Positions 15,296 through 22,048 of a stretch of DNA of 23,080 nucleotides are shown piece after piece. Location of the stretch: NCBI GenBank assembly GCA_038234785.1, contig JBBQTC010000062.1, positions 1-23,080 of the forward strand, read 5' to 3'. A model generated the notes under the pieces. That model saw only the letters and a list, made by a program, of their open reading frames with translations, made no database searches and had not been told where the DNA came from. The DNA is from UBA668 sp038234785 (GTDB lineage Bacteria; Actinomycetota; Acidimicrobiia; Acidimicrobiales; Ilumatobacteraceae). Position numbers and translations under genes: made by a program. Within the stretch, counting starts at the first letter, position 1. Each line of letters begins with the position of its first letter.

Positions 15296-16951
15296 TCAGG
15301 AGCCGGCGACGAGTGGCAGTTCGTCCACGTTGAGCCAGCGACCGCCGGTCGCGCGGCGCAACACGAACGTCGTCGCGAACGGGGACGAGGTGCTCGACGT
15401 GACGTGTCCCGCCGAGTCGTAGGTCTCGGTGACCATCGTGCCGGTCGACTGCATCCCCAGGCTGAGCCCGTCCTGTCGCCCGAAGGGCACGAGCAGGGTC
15501 ACGTGCACGTCGTCGATCCGGTACCGGTTGATCTCGAACGGGCCGGACGCGGCGGTCGTGAGACGGGAACGCATGGCGTCGAGGCGGTCGCCGTGGTCGA
15601 CGGCCTCCAGGATGGTCGGGTCCTTGCGGAGCAACGCCTGGTTCTCGAGTTCGAGGTTCTCGGCCAGGGTGAGCACGATCTGCTGCGCGCCGGCGCCGGA
15701 GATCTGGTGGTCCCAGTCGAGCACGCCCTGTTCGATGGAGATCGATGGGAACGTGGCCGGATTCACGTCGTGCGGCACACGCCCGATGATGCCTTCGGTG
15801 TCGGTGCCCAACAGCCCACGTGCCGAGGTGCCCGCGGCGACCACGCCGACACCGACGATCACTGCGGCGACGCCGATCGCCCCGACGCGCACGAAGCGTC
15901 CGCCGACGCCGGAGTGCGACTCGCCGCCCGCGATCAGCCGGCGCACGAAGTGGCCGACCCGATCGCCGTCGGAGCCGGGCTCCGGCACCAGCCGATCGAG
16001 CAGCGGCCGCGCTGCGCACATGATCGTGAGGCCGCCGAGCAGCGCGACCTTGGAACCGAACTCGGTCGTCTGGGGTGCCATCAACAGCGTGCAGGTGACG
16101 GCGACCAACACGGCGAAGACGAAGCGTCCGACGCGACCCGCCGGGACGGTCTTCGGGTCGGTGATCATGAAGAACAGGAAGATCAGGACTTCGGGAGACG
16201 TGACGATGACGCGCCAGAAGTCGAAACCGCATACGGGGGTGAATGCCCACCGCGCGGTGATGCAGTGGCCGGAGGCGGCGAGCAGCCCCATGCCGGCGGC
16301 GAACACCACCCAGAACGTGCCCGCCGCAGCGAGAAGCCGCAAACGTCGCGTGATGAGCGAGCCGCCGACGAGGATCACCGCGTAGGCCGCGATCATCCAC
16401 CGGTTGAGCGGAGCCCACCAGAAGTCGAGCGGCTCCACTCGGGTGCTGCCGAGTATCAGGAACGCGAGGACCAGGCCGAGGTTCGACGGGTTGAACAGGT
16501 GCGACCCGCGGTACTGGATGGCGTACTTGGTGAGCAGCGACAGGCCCGCCACGCCGGCGAACATGTACCACGCGTGGAAGGTCCAGTGGTCACCGACCGG
16601 GGTGGTCGGCACGCGCAGGATCAGCGCGACGCCGCTGCCGGTGAGCATTGCGCTCGCCGGCCAGACGAACGACCGCGTCGATCGGAAGGTGATCGCCACC
16701 TCGAGGATCGCCGTCGTCAGGATCGCGGTGAGGATCTGCGGGACACTGACCTGGAAGTGCAAGCCGACCTGGCCGAGCACGTGGAGGGAGATGACGACCG
16801 ACGCCACGTGCAGCCGAGGGTCGCGGATCTTGGGCAGGATCACCGGGTAGGAGCGACCGCGAACCCGGATGGCGCGCCCTGTGAAGGGCGGCGGGGGCGC
16901 GTCGGCGAGCGTGGTCGCTGCCCGCTGCGTCAGGATCGCCGCATCGCCCAT
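15296..16951 (-). CDS. UnbU-like integral membrane protein (RnfD/NqrB-related)
   Basis: A 551-residue polytopic protein with about eight to ten membrane segments in residues 45-340, followed by a soluble domain after one more helix at about 362-384. The segment YRGSHLFNPSNLGLVLAF resembles the region of NqrB/RnfD subunits, which carry flavin and move ions with electrons. RnfD-type proteins paired with UnbV occur in enediyne clusters as UnbU. No other Rnf/Nqr subunit is present, so full complex activity is not supported. Two starts are possible: GTG at 16963 and ATG at 16951; the ATG is preferred because TAGTGT lies eight bases before it, as in other leaderless-looking genes here. Function in the pair is unknown; electron transfer across the membrane is an inference. 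Confidence 0.75.
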   Translation of the reverse strand: MGDAAILTQRAATTLADAPPPPFTGRAIRVRGRSYPVILPKIRDPRLHVASVVISLHVLGQVGLHFQVSVPQILTAILTTAILEVAITFRSTRSFVWPASAMLTGSGVALILRVPTTPVGDHWTFHAWYMFAGVAGLSLLTKYAIQYRGSHLFNPSNLGLVLAFLILGSTRVEPLDFWWAPLNRWMIAAYAVILVGGSLITRRLRLLAAAGTFWVVFAAGMGLLAASGHCITARWAFTPVCGFDFWRVIVTSPEVLIFLFFMITDPKTVPAGRVGRFVFAVLVAVTCTLLMAPQTTEFGSKVALLGGLTIMCAARPLLDRLVPEPGSDGDRVGHFVRRLIAGGESHSGVGGRFVRVGAIGVAAVIVGVGVVAAGTSARGLLGTDTEGIIGRVPHDVNPATFPSISIEQGVLDWDHQISGAGAQQIVLTLAENLELENQALLRKDPTILEAVDHGDRLDAMRSRLTTAASGPFEINRYRIDDVHVTLLVPFGRQDGLSLGMQSTGTMVTETYDSAGHVTSSTSSPFATTFVLRRATGGRWLNVDELPLVAGS

Positions 16952-17005
16952 GGTCGGGAACACTACTGCTGCACTGGTCGGAGCGTTCAGGCAGCAGTCG
17001 GCGTT

Positions 17006-17028
17006 GTCAAGTGGCCGGCGTCAAGTGG
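17006..17028. repeat. Direct repeat GTCAAGTGG, 14-bp spacing
   Basis: GTCAAGTGG occurs at 17006-17014 and 17020-17028. On the minus strand it reads CCACTTGAC twice, upstream of the unbU-like gene, and the copy nearer to the gene includes a TTGACA. The arrangement could be an operator or part of a promoter, but spacing to the start is long (about 54 bases). Confidence 0.45.
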
Positions 17029-17033
17029 TGACG

Positions 17034-17993
17034 TCAGGTGTTCGTGGCGTTGCGGTAGGCCGCTTCGACCTCGGGCCGAAGCCGACCCTTTGCCGATACC
17101 TCGAGTCCGGCGGCGATGGCCCACGCGCGGATCTCCGCCACGGTCGGCGCGGCTGAGACGAGCTGCGGCGCGGCCTGGAGCCGTTGCTCCAACTCCGCCG
17201 CGCTGGCGTGCTCGGCGTGGTGGGCGGCGGCGGCGCCGAGGAAGCGGTAGGTCCACTCCTGGGCCAGGGGACGGTTCTCGCAGAACACGATCGGAACCGT
17301 CGGGAACCGGACCTGCGCCTCCGCCAGCCCGTCAGCGACGACGGATGGACGGACTCGGTCGAGCTTGAACACGGAGGACCATCGGTCCTCCACCACGACC
17401 GCCGCCCGCGGCATCGCGGCCAGGGCGGCAAGCATGTAACGAAGCTTGCCGGTGGTCAGCGTGGCCACGAGGTCGGTGAGGCTCTTGCGTTCCACGGTGG
17501 CGACGAGTTGACCGTCCACGGTGACGGCGTAGTCGCCGGCGACGAGCGCGTGCCGCCGGACGACGGCCTGCTGCTTGCTGAACGCCCATGCGTACCGCTC
17601 GTGGCTGTCGACCAGGATCTCCAACACCTGACCAGCCGCCCGAGCGGTCGGGAGGGTGGCTGCTGGGCGCGCCTGCTTGGCCGTGCGGGCGCTCTGCCAG
17701 AAGATCACTTCCCGACCTCGTGCGTGGGCGAACACGAACTGCGAGCGGTTCTCGCGCCCGCGGTCGAGCACGAGGTCGATGGCGGCCCCGCGCCGAACGC
17801 ACGAGCGCACCGGCACGCGCTCGATGATGTCGGGGACCTCGGGCCAGTGGTCGGCACGATGGCAGTAGACCTTGGCCGTGCGTGGCCAGGTGTCTCGAAC
17901 CTTGAGCATCACGCCGTTGGGTCCCAGAGGGAGCAGCACCAGGAACGGGAGCGACGAGCTCTCGTCCGGATTGCGGGCGATGACGAACTCCAC
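17034..17993 (-). CDS. ERCC4-type nuclease with Lsr2-like C-terminal DNA-binding domain
   Basis: A 319-residue protein. The central part (about residues 125-265) has the ERCC4/XPF nuclease signature: VDSHERYAWAF, then GDYAVTVDG, and the core VERKSLTDL with the ERKxxxD motif, so the metal-binding set looks complete. The last 35 residues, TVAEIRAWAIAAGLEVSAKG followed by RLRPEVEAAY, match the C-terminal DNA-binding domain of Lsr2, where an RGR motif enters the minor groove of AT-rich DNA; here it reads KGR. The N-terminal 120 residues are not recognised. The frame extends 84 codons upstream but that part lacks protein-like character, so the GTG at 17993 is preferred. No helicase partner is near. 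A structure-specific nuclease with AT-rich preference is inferred. Confidence 0.75.
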   Translation of the reverse strand: MEFVIARNPDESSSLPFLVLLPLGPNGVMLKVRDTWPRTAKVYCHRADHWPEVPDIIERVPVRSCVRRGAAIDLVLDRGRENRSQFVFAHARGREVIFWQSARTAKQARPAATLPTARAAGQVLEILVDSHERYAWAFSKQQAVVRRHALVAGDYAVTVDGQLVATVERKSLTDLVATLTTGKLRYMLAALAAMPRAAVVVEDRWSSVFKLDRVRPSVVADGLAEAQVRFPTVPIVFCENRPLAQEWTYRFLGAAAAHHAEHASAAELEQRLQAAPQLVSAAPTVAEIRAWAIAAGLEVSAKGRLRPEVEAAYRNATNT

Positions 17994-18286
17994 TCGCCAA
18001 GTCTTGCGCACCGGGCTCGTCCGGCTCGACGCGGGTCGTGATCGACGTCGGCTTCGGAAGGTGCCCTCGCCGGCTCCAGCCGCGCCAACACCCGGCCGCG
18101 CGAGAGCGCCGACGACCGCGGATCGACGTTGCAGCCCAGCCGCAGCCACGCCAACTCCGAACTCGTTGCCACCTTGAAGTCTCGACCCGTTTGGCCGAAC
18201 ATCTCCTCGCCGACGGCTGCCCGCTGATCGACAACGAACTGCCACTCCGGTGCGAGTAGGTCATAGCCAATCTCAGCCCACACCAC
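17909..18286 (-). CDS. Unrecognised small protein overlapping the nuclease gene
   Basis: A frame of 125 codons with GTG start (GTG GTG TGG) and protein-like composition in its first 90 residues, such as WAEIGYDLLAPEWQFVVDQR and FKVATSSELAWLRLGC. The last 30 residues lie over the start of the nuclease gene in another frame and turn Arg/Ser-rich. I do not recognise a family. Either it is a real short gene overlapping the next one by 85 bases, or it once continued into the nuclease frame and was split by a frameshift near 18000. It lies between the nuclease and the tRNA-Arg fragment. Certainty is low. Confidence 0.4.
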   Translation of the reverse strand: MVWAEIGYDLLAPEWQFVVDQRAAVGEEMFGQTGRDFKVATSSELAWLRLGCNVDPRSSALSRGRVLARLEPARAPSEADVDHDPRRAGRARCARLGEWSSSSPAIRTRARRSRSWCCSLWDPTA

Positions 18287-18360
18287 GGCATCGTGTTCGC
18301 CGAGGCGGACAGCGCGACATCGGCACCGTGACGGTCAACGAGCCGTCTCCGACAACGACA

Positions 18361-18382
18361 ACAGGCCCCCGAAGGGGCCTGT
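18361..18382 (-). terminator. Strong hairpin after the tRNA-Arg fragment
   Basis: ACAGGCCCC and GGGGCCTGT pair perfectly over nine bases around a four-base loop (TTCG on the minus strand, a very stable tetraloop). It lies 20 bases beyond the 3' end of the tRNA fragment and is probably the original terminator of tRNA-Arg. Confidence 0.75.
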
Positions 18383-18401
18383 GACTTGGGTATTCACCCA
18401 G

Positions 18402-18443
18402 CGCGCTCGAAGGGACTCGAACCCCCAACCTTCTGATCCGTAG
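18402..18443 (-). tRNA. 3' fragment of tRNA-Arg(ACG), integration scar (att site)
   Basis: Reading the minus strand from 18443, the sequence starts with the anticodon loop CTACGGA (anticodon ACG), continues with the 3' anticodon-stem strand TCAGA, the variable loop, the T-arm GGGGGTTCGAGTCCCTT and the 3' acceptor strand CGAGCGC with discriminator G. The bases before the loop (GTTTCTT) do not form the 5' stem, and there is no D-arm or 5' acceptor strand, so the gene is not functional. A break exactly at the anticodon loop is the usual crossover point of tyrosine recombinases that use tRNA genes. The intact copy should lie to the right, outside the window. CCA is not encoded. Confidence 0.75.
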
Positions 18444-18713
18444 AAGAAACTCGCTGTGTTCGTGTGGTTCCGTCTCGTGTCGGATCATGCCGTTGAACTG
18501 CACTTAAGTCACCGTCTGTGGACGAGACGATACGAGCGAACACAGGGATGTATCGGATGGTTTGATACATTTGTGATACTCGTCGAAGTCGTGACGCTTT
18601 CGGATCTCGCCGATTGAAGTGTCAGATGGCGGTAGCCGCCGACGGTCGGATGCCCTACAGGCGGCCGCCTGGCGTGTGGCGGCGACGAGTGCGACCAGGG
18701 TGAGTCCCATCAC
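18444..18713. other. Gene-poor island edge between att scar and IS element
   Basis: No convincing gene is seen in these 270 bases. Two structures stand out: an inverted repeat ATGTATC-N9-GATACAT (18548-18554 and 18564-18570), which could bind a dimeric protein, and a small hairpin GGCGG-N3-CCGCC near 18625-18640. Such spacer next to an att site often carries integrase arm sites; that is an inference. Confidence 0.45.
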
Positions 18714-18726
18714 GTGGTGTAGGAGC
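18714..18726 (+). repeat. Left terminal inverted repeat of the IS256-family element
   Basis: GTGGTGTAGGAGC; pairs perfectly with 19743-19755. One further base (C at 18713 and G at 19756) also matches. Confidence 0.8.
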
Positions 18727-18801
18727 GGGCCAGCATCCTCGGGGTGATGGTAGTCATCGTGCGATTCTCGAAAGCGACCAAGCAACCGAGAAGGACGCAC
18801 G

Positions 18802-19718
18802 ATGACCGCGTACGAGTTTGCCCTATCCGACCTTGCCGCGCGCCTGACCGGCACCGACGCCAGTCTCTCGACGGCGCTGCGTGACATCCTGACCGTGGCG
18901 TTGCAGGAGTTGATCGAAGCAGAACTCACCGCAACGATCGGGGCCGCTCCGGGCGAACGCAGCCTGGACCGTGTGACGCAACGCAACGGGCACCGCCCGA
19001 AGGTGGTGTCCACACCTGCGGGTGATGTCGAGCTGGGCATCCCCAAGCTCCGCCAGGGCAGCTTCTTCCCCGAGTTGTTGGAGCCGCGCCGGCGGATCGA
19101 CAAGGCGCTATGGGCAGTGATCATGACCGCGTACATCACCGGCACCTCGACCAGGAAAGTCGACGACCTCGTGAAAGCACTCGGGTGCGAGTCGGGGATC
19201 TCGAAGTCGACGGTGTCCCCCCCTGCTTCCAGAACGCCAGCTGGCAACGCTGCCGTGTGCACGCGATGCGCAACCTGCTCGCCGCCGCGAACCACCGCCA
19301 CCGGCAAGTGATCGCCGCGCTGATCCGCACGATCTTCGTCCAGCCCGACACCAAGACCGCCACCACCCAACTGCGTGCCGTCGTCGAACAGCTCCGCCCC
19401 TACGCCCCGGGTGTCGCCGAGCGGCTCGAGCACATGGAAACCGACCTGCTCGCCTACACCGGGTTCCCTGTCGCCCACTGGTCGAAGATCTGGTCGAACA
19501 ACCCGATCGAACGTCTGAACCGCGAGCTCAAGCGGCGCACCGACGTCGTTGGGATCTTCCCCGACAAGGCCTCCGTGATCCGACTCGTCGGCGCGCTGCT
19601 CGTCGAGATCAACGACGAAATGATCGCTGCCGAACGCCGCTACATCGCCGCCGCCAGCGTCGCCGACCTCACCAACCAACCCGTCGAACTATCCTTGCCC
19701 GCAGCACCCCGAACCTGA
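18802..19718 (+). pseudogene. IS256-family (Mutator) transposase, deleted and frameshifted
   Basis: The first part (ATG 18802, preceded by GAGAAGGA) encodes about 138 residues of a normal N-terminus up to SGISKSTVS. The reading then jumps, at a run of seven C (19217-19223), to a different frame that carries the family's C-terminal part from ASWQRCRVHAMRNLLAA to the stop at 19716-19718, including NPIERLNRELKRR with the catalytic Glu. About 100-115 residues between them are missing; these hold both catalytic Asp residues of the DDE triad in intact relatives. The product cannot be an active transposase. The N-terminal frame ends 19311 after 35 unrelated residues. Confidence 0.88.
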
Positions 19719-19742
19719 CCAACAGCTTCGAGGAGAACACGA

Positions 19743-19755
19743 GCTCCTACACCAC
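19743..19755 (-). repeat. Right terminal inverted repeat of the IS256-family element
   Basis: GCTCCTACACCAC, the exact reverse complement of 18714-18726; it lies 24 bases after the transposase stop. Confidence 0.8.
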
Positions 19756-20359
19756 GAGCCGGGACGCCATCTGCGACCACGCAGTAGACTGGCGCGTCAA
19801 CACACTCGTTGAGGGCGGGCTTGCGGATCGCGTGCTGCATGGTGAGCACCAGAACTTCAACTCGCGCGACTGCCTCGACAAGCGGGGCCGGGTCGCCTCC
19901 TCCGTTGTACCACTTAGATTAAAGCTGCTTGACCATGTGATGATGCGGTGGCGCCAAGAACTCATCGTCCGGAGCCGTAAGTGATGGTCACGAAAGGTCA
20001 ATCGTGAGCCTTCTCATCTCGGCTCTTGCGAGCCGCAGGCTTCCGGCGCATGCGTCAGAATGTGGCTCATCTCGCGTTCCCCGCATCGTCCGGCCCTTTC
20101 GGCGGTCTTCATGCCCGAACTGCGATGCTTTACTGGCCCGCCGAAGCGGCGCAGGCTGGGGACACACAACTGATCCCATGGGCGACTTGTGCGGGCCGAC
20201 GCAGCCGCAGCACACGCCGCCTATAGATAGCTCCAGACGGACTCACACCGCCCAACCTGAAAGAAGTAGATCGAGCCAGTAGCGAACGTAGCGCTTGGTC
20301 TGTTCGCCGGAATCACACCGATCGTCGGCGCGACACGTTCGCGCCACGTCTGCGACGTG
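19756..20359. other. Gene-poor stretch with a possible coding remnant
   Basis: No complete gene is supported over about 600 bases. A plus-strand frame is open from the IS end to a TGA at 19982-19984 and has protein-like content (for example DWRVNTLVEGGLADRVLHGE and LLDHVMMRWRQEL), but it has no good start; it may be the 3' end of a gene cut by the IS. I do not recognise its family. Beyond 19985 only short hairpins are seen, such as GGCTC-TTGC-GAGCC (20021-20034) and CGCCG-N3-CGGCG around 20133-20145. Base composition is mixed and less GC-rich than the core genes. Confidence 0.4.
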
Positions 20360-20361
20360 TC
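20332..20361 (-). terminator. Inverted repeat at the lipoprotein gene end
   Basis: GACACGT (20332-20338) and ACGTGTC (20355-20361) form a 7-bp stem that includes the stop codon of the lipoprotein gene; inside it a second stem GGCGCG/CGCGCC (20327-20345) competes. It may stop transcription of the minus-strand operon. No T-run. Confidence 0.35.
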
Positions 20362-21256
20362 AGGAGCTGAGGGCACGAGCGACGACCTCCTCGCTGAGTT
20401 CAGTCCATCGCTCGAGCAGGCCGGCGTTGTTCTCCAGCTTGAGATTGGCAATCCGATTTACGATCGCGTCGGCGGAGTTCGTGTACGACGTGGATTGCTT
20501 GCACTGGATGTCTGCCTGTGCTGCGGCAATCTCGTCAGGAGTTGGACCTGATGGCCACGCAAAGTCCCACGCTGCCAGCGGATTGTCGAACGAGAAACCC
20601 GCGTTGGTCATGCACGCCGCCCACGATGCGTTGAGCTGCAACATTTCCGGTGCACCTTGGGCCTCGACCGCAGCGGCGATACCGAGGTCCTGAAGCATGT
20701 GAAAGGCGGTCATGGTCTCGAAGTATGGCTCGGCACCGCCAAAGATGGCTTCACGTGAGGCGCCGAGGCAACCTCCATCGAGGACTACTTCGGCTGCCTC
20801 GCCGGATGGGAGTGTGATCGAACGAACCTCCCAGGCGTCTGGATTCGAGAGGGCCTCTTGGGCTTGGGCAGACAGCGGTGGTTCTTCGACGGGCGTGTCG
20901 CCGGCGGGCTGGGCGAGGTGGAAGCCTCGTGACGCGTCACCGTCTTCTGGGAGACCGTACGGCAAGCTGGGCTGCGCTGCTACCGGCTGGCGCAGCGGGA
21001 GCTGAAAGCCTTGCGATTCCATGCAGCTCCGCGCCCCGTTCCACACTGCGACGTCAACGAGCGAGAGGAAATCTTCCTTGGAACTCAGGAATCCCGCCAG
21101 ATCTCCGGATTCTGTGTCCAGCGGTGTGGTGGATTCGGCGCTTGGCGCAATTTCGGAACCCGTCTGCTCTCGTTCGCTGTTGCTACAGCCAACCAGAGCA
21201 GACACGGCAGCAAGGGCAGCCAACAGTCGAGTGGTGTTGCGGCCTAAGCCCGGCAC
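20360..21256 (-). CDS. Predicted lipoprotein with two CMxxxGF motifs, function unknown
   Basis: A 298-residue protein with an N-terminal basic start, hydrophobic core and lipobox LVGC (Cys24), so it should be anchored on the outer face of the membrane. A Ser/Thr/Glu-rich linker follows. The mature part has SCMESQGF (Cys78) and ACMTNAGF (Cys215), an internal duplication, plus Cys163 and Cys252, allowing two disulfides. I have no named family for it, though the paired CMxxxGF pattern is familiar from actinobacterial envelope lipoproteins. The GTG at 21256 directly precedes the signal peptide and overlaps the upstream gene by 13 bases; the longer frame from 21349 would overlap it by more than 100 bases and puts unrelated residues before the signal. 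Confidence 0.7.
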   Translation of the reverse strand: MPGLGRNTTRLLAALAAVSALVGCSNSEREQTGSEIAPSAESTTPLDTESGDLAGFLSSKEDFLSLVDVAVWNGARSCMESQGFQLPLRQPVAAQPSLPYGLPEDGDASRGFHLAQPAGDTPVEEPPLSAQAQEALSNPDAWEVRSITLPSGEAAEVVLDGGCLGASREAIFGGAEPYFETMTAFHMLQDLGIAAAVEAQGAPEMLQLNASWAACMTNAGFSFDNPLAAWDFAWPSGPTPDEIAAAQADIQCKQSTSYTNSADAIVNRIANLKLENNAGLLERWTELSEEVVARALSS

Positions 21257-21711
21257 GTAGCGGTGAAGGTTGACGTCGAGATTGATCGATCCGCAGTACC
21301 CGTCGAGGTCGTTCCCGGGTATGGCACGGATGTCGGTGTTCCCCCGCACTTGCTAAGGCTATACACGGTATAGCTCCACCCGCTAATGTGGCTATTGTGC
21401 CACTTCTGTGCAGATACGACGCTCGGAGTGATTCCAGTTCCGGGCTCTGTGGTAAATGAATCTGTTGAGAGGTCAGTGTCGTAGGCTGACGTGGTGCTAT
21501 TCGTCCAGCAGTTGTTGCCCGGGCTACCGTCGTAATAGATCGCGCTGATGTATCCAGCCCGCTTTCCAAATGAATTCAAACAATCCGTGGAACTTGTTGC
21601 ACCCCAGATATTCTTGAAGTTCCACGTCATTGCCTCGGCGCTGCCCGCGCCGAGGGCGCCAAATGCGACTAGACCTGCAACGACAGCCCGCCACCCCAGT
21701 TTCCTCAACAC
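21244..21711 (-). CDS. Small exported protein, function unknown
   Basis: A 155-residue protein with a clear signal peptide (KLGWRAVVAGLVAFGALGAG, predicted cut after Ala27 in AEA) and a mature chain of about 128 residues rich in Ser, Thr, Gly and aromatic residues. It has four Cys (44, 68, 122, 153), fitting two disulfides. No family is recognised; size and context would suit a secreted effector or bacteriocin-like protein, but that is speculation. The GTG at 21711 is chosen because AAGGGGTGAT, close to the full anti-Shine-Dalgarno match, ends six bases before it; the GTG at 21741 has no such site. The gene overlaps the lipoprotein start, so the two are coupled. Its codon use and GC are lower than in the core genes. 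Confidence 0.65.
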   Translation of the reverse strand: MLRKLGWRAVVAGLVAFGALGAGSAEAMTWNFKNIWGATSSTDCLNSFGKRAGYISAIYYDGSPGNNCWTNSTTSAYDTDLSTDSFTTEPGTGITPSVVSAQKWHNSHISGWSYTVYSLSKCGGTPTSVPYPGTTSTGTADRSISTSTFTATCRA

Positions 21712-21719
21712 TTTGACAT

Positions 21720-21729
21720 CACCCCTTGT
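21720..21729 (-). promoter_or_regulatory. Strong ribosome binding site of the exported protein
   Basis: AAGGGGTGAT on the minus strand ends about six bases before the GTG at 21711. It is the best Shine-Dalgarno match in this part of the window and decides the start. Confidence 0.6.
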
Positions 21730-21752
21730 CTGATAGCTCACCTCTGAGCGTG

Positions 21753-21782
21753 AAGGTATCAGTTATGAACGGGAACAGTCAA
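21753..21782 (-). promoter_or_regulatory. Predicted promoter of the exported-protein/lipoprotein operon
   Basis: A -35-like TTGACT (21782-21777) and a -10-like TACCTT (21758-21753) are 18 bases apart on the minus strand, about 41 bases before the start. The octamer AAGGTATC occurs at the -10 (21753-21760) and again just upstream (21781-21788), 28 bp apart, and an inverted repeat GGCTAG-CT-CTAGCC lies at 21804-21817; both could be regulator sites. Confidence 0.45.
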
Positions 21783-21849
21783 GGTATCTATCTTCAAAGC
21801 ATGGGCTAGCTCTAGCCGATATCCACCGCTGGTGCCGTTCCGGCCTCAG

Positions 21850-22023
21850 CTACGAAGGGTGCTGTCGTGACGGCTGCGACGTCATGGCGACGGCTTCCTG
21901 GTTGAAATGCTCCCGTATCTGTTGGAACATCCCGACTCGCCAGGCCTGACATACCTCTACATTCTCCGAAATGGTTTGGAGCGCCATCCTCAGTTCTGGG
22001 GTGGCTCCATCTCTGAGATGCAT
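21850..22023 (-). CDS. Possible 57-residue protein downstream of the permease
   Basis: A short frame with ATG at 22023 and a GGAG four bases before it, 25 bases after the permease stop on the same strand. The product reads like a soluble, mostly helical peptide (ELRMALQTISENVEVCQAWR, then FQQIREHFNQEAV) with a single Cys. I recognise no family. A plus-strand frame across the same DNA is also open, but it runs on into the antisense of the permease, which makes the minus-strand reading more likely. It may also be a remnant. Confidence 0.35.
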   Translation of the reverse strand: MHLRDGATPELRMALQTISENVEVCQAWRVGMFQQIREHFNQEAVAMTSQPSRQHPS

Positions 22024-22048
22024 CGCTCCACGTGCCGCTCCGGGCCGT

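Larger units (their letters stand above)
18714..19755 (+). mobile_element. IS256-family element, internally deleted
   Basis: The ends GTGGTGTAGGAGC (18714-18726) and its exact complement (19743-19755) form 13-bp perfect terminal inverted repeats around a Mutator-type transposase. The element is 1042 bp, shorter than the usual 1.3 kb or so, which agrees with a loss of roughly 300 bp inside the transposase gene. The flanks (cccatcac and gagccggg) do not match, so no target duplication remains visible. It could still be moved by a complete copy elsewhere because both ends are intact. Confidence 0.8.

Noticed and set aside
14852..17368. Plus-strand open frame of 838 codons
   Set aside because: Antisense of the UnbU/UnbV-like pair; highly polar, low-complexity product.
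18273..18503. Minus-strand frame of 76 codons containing RRLGVRVPSSAL
   Set aside because: This peptide is the usual false translation of a tRNA 3' end and its flank; it pointed to the tRNA-Arg fragment instead.
18504..19679. Minus-strand frame of 391 codons
   Set aside because: Antisense to the IS256-family transposase remnant; no independent protein features.
21244..21711. Lactococcin 972-type bacteriocin precursor
   Set aside because: A permease and a small exported protein fit the idea, but the size (155 residues) and sequence do not show the family's signature, so no such name is given.
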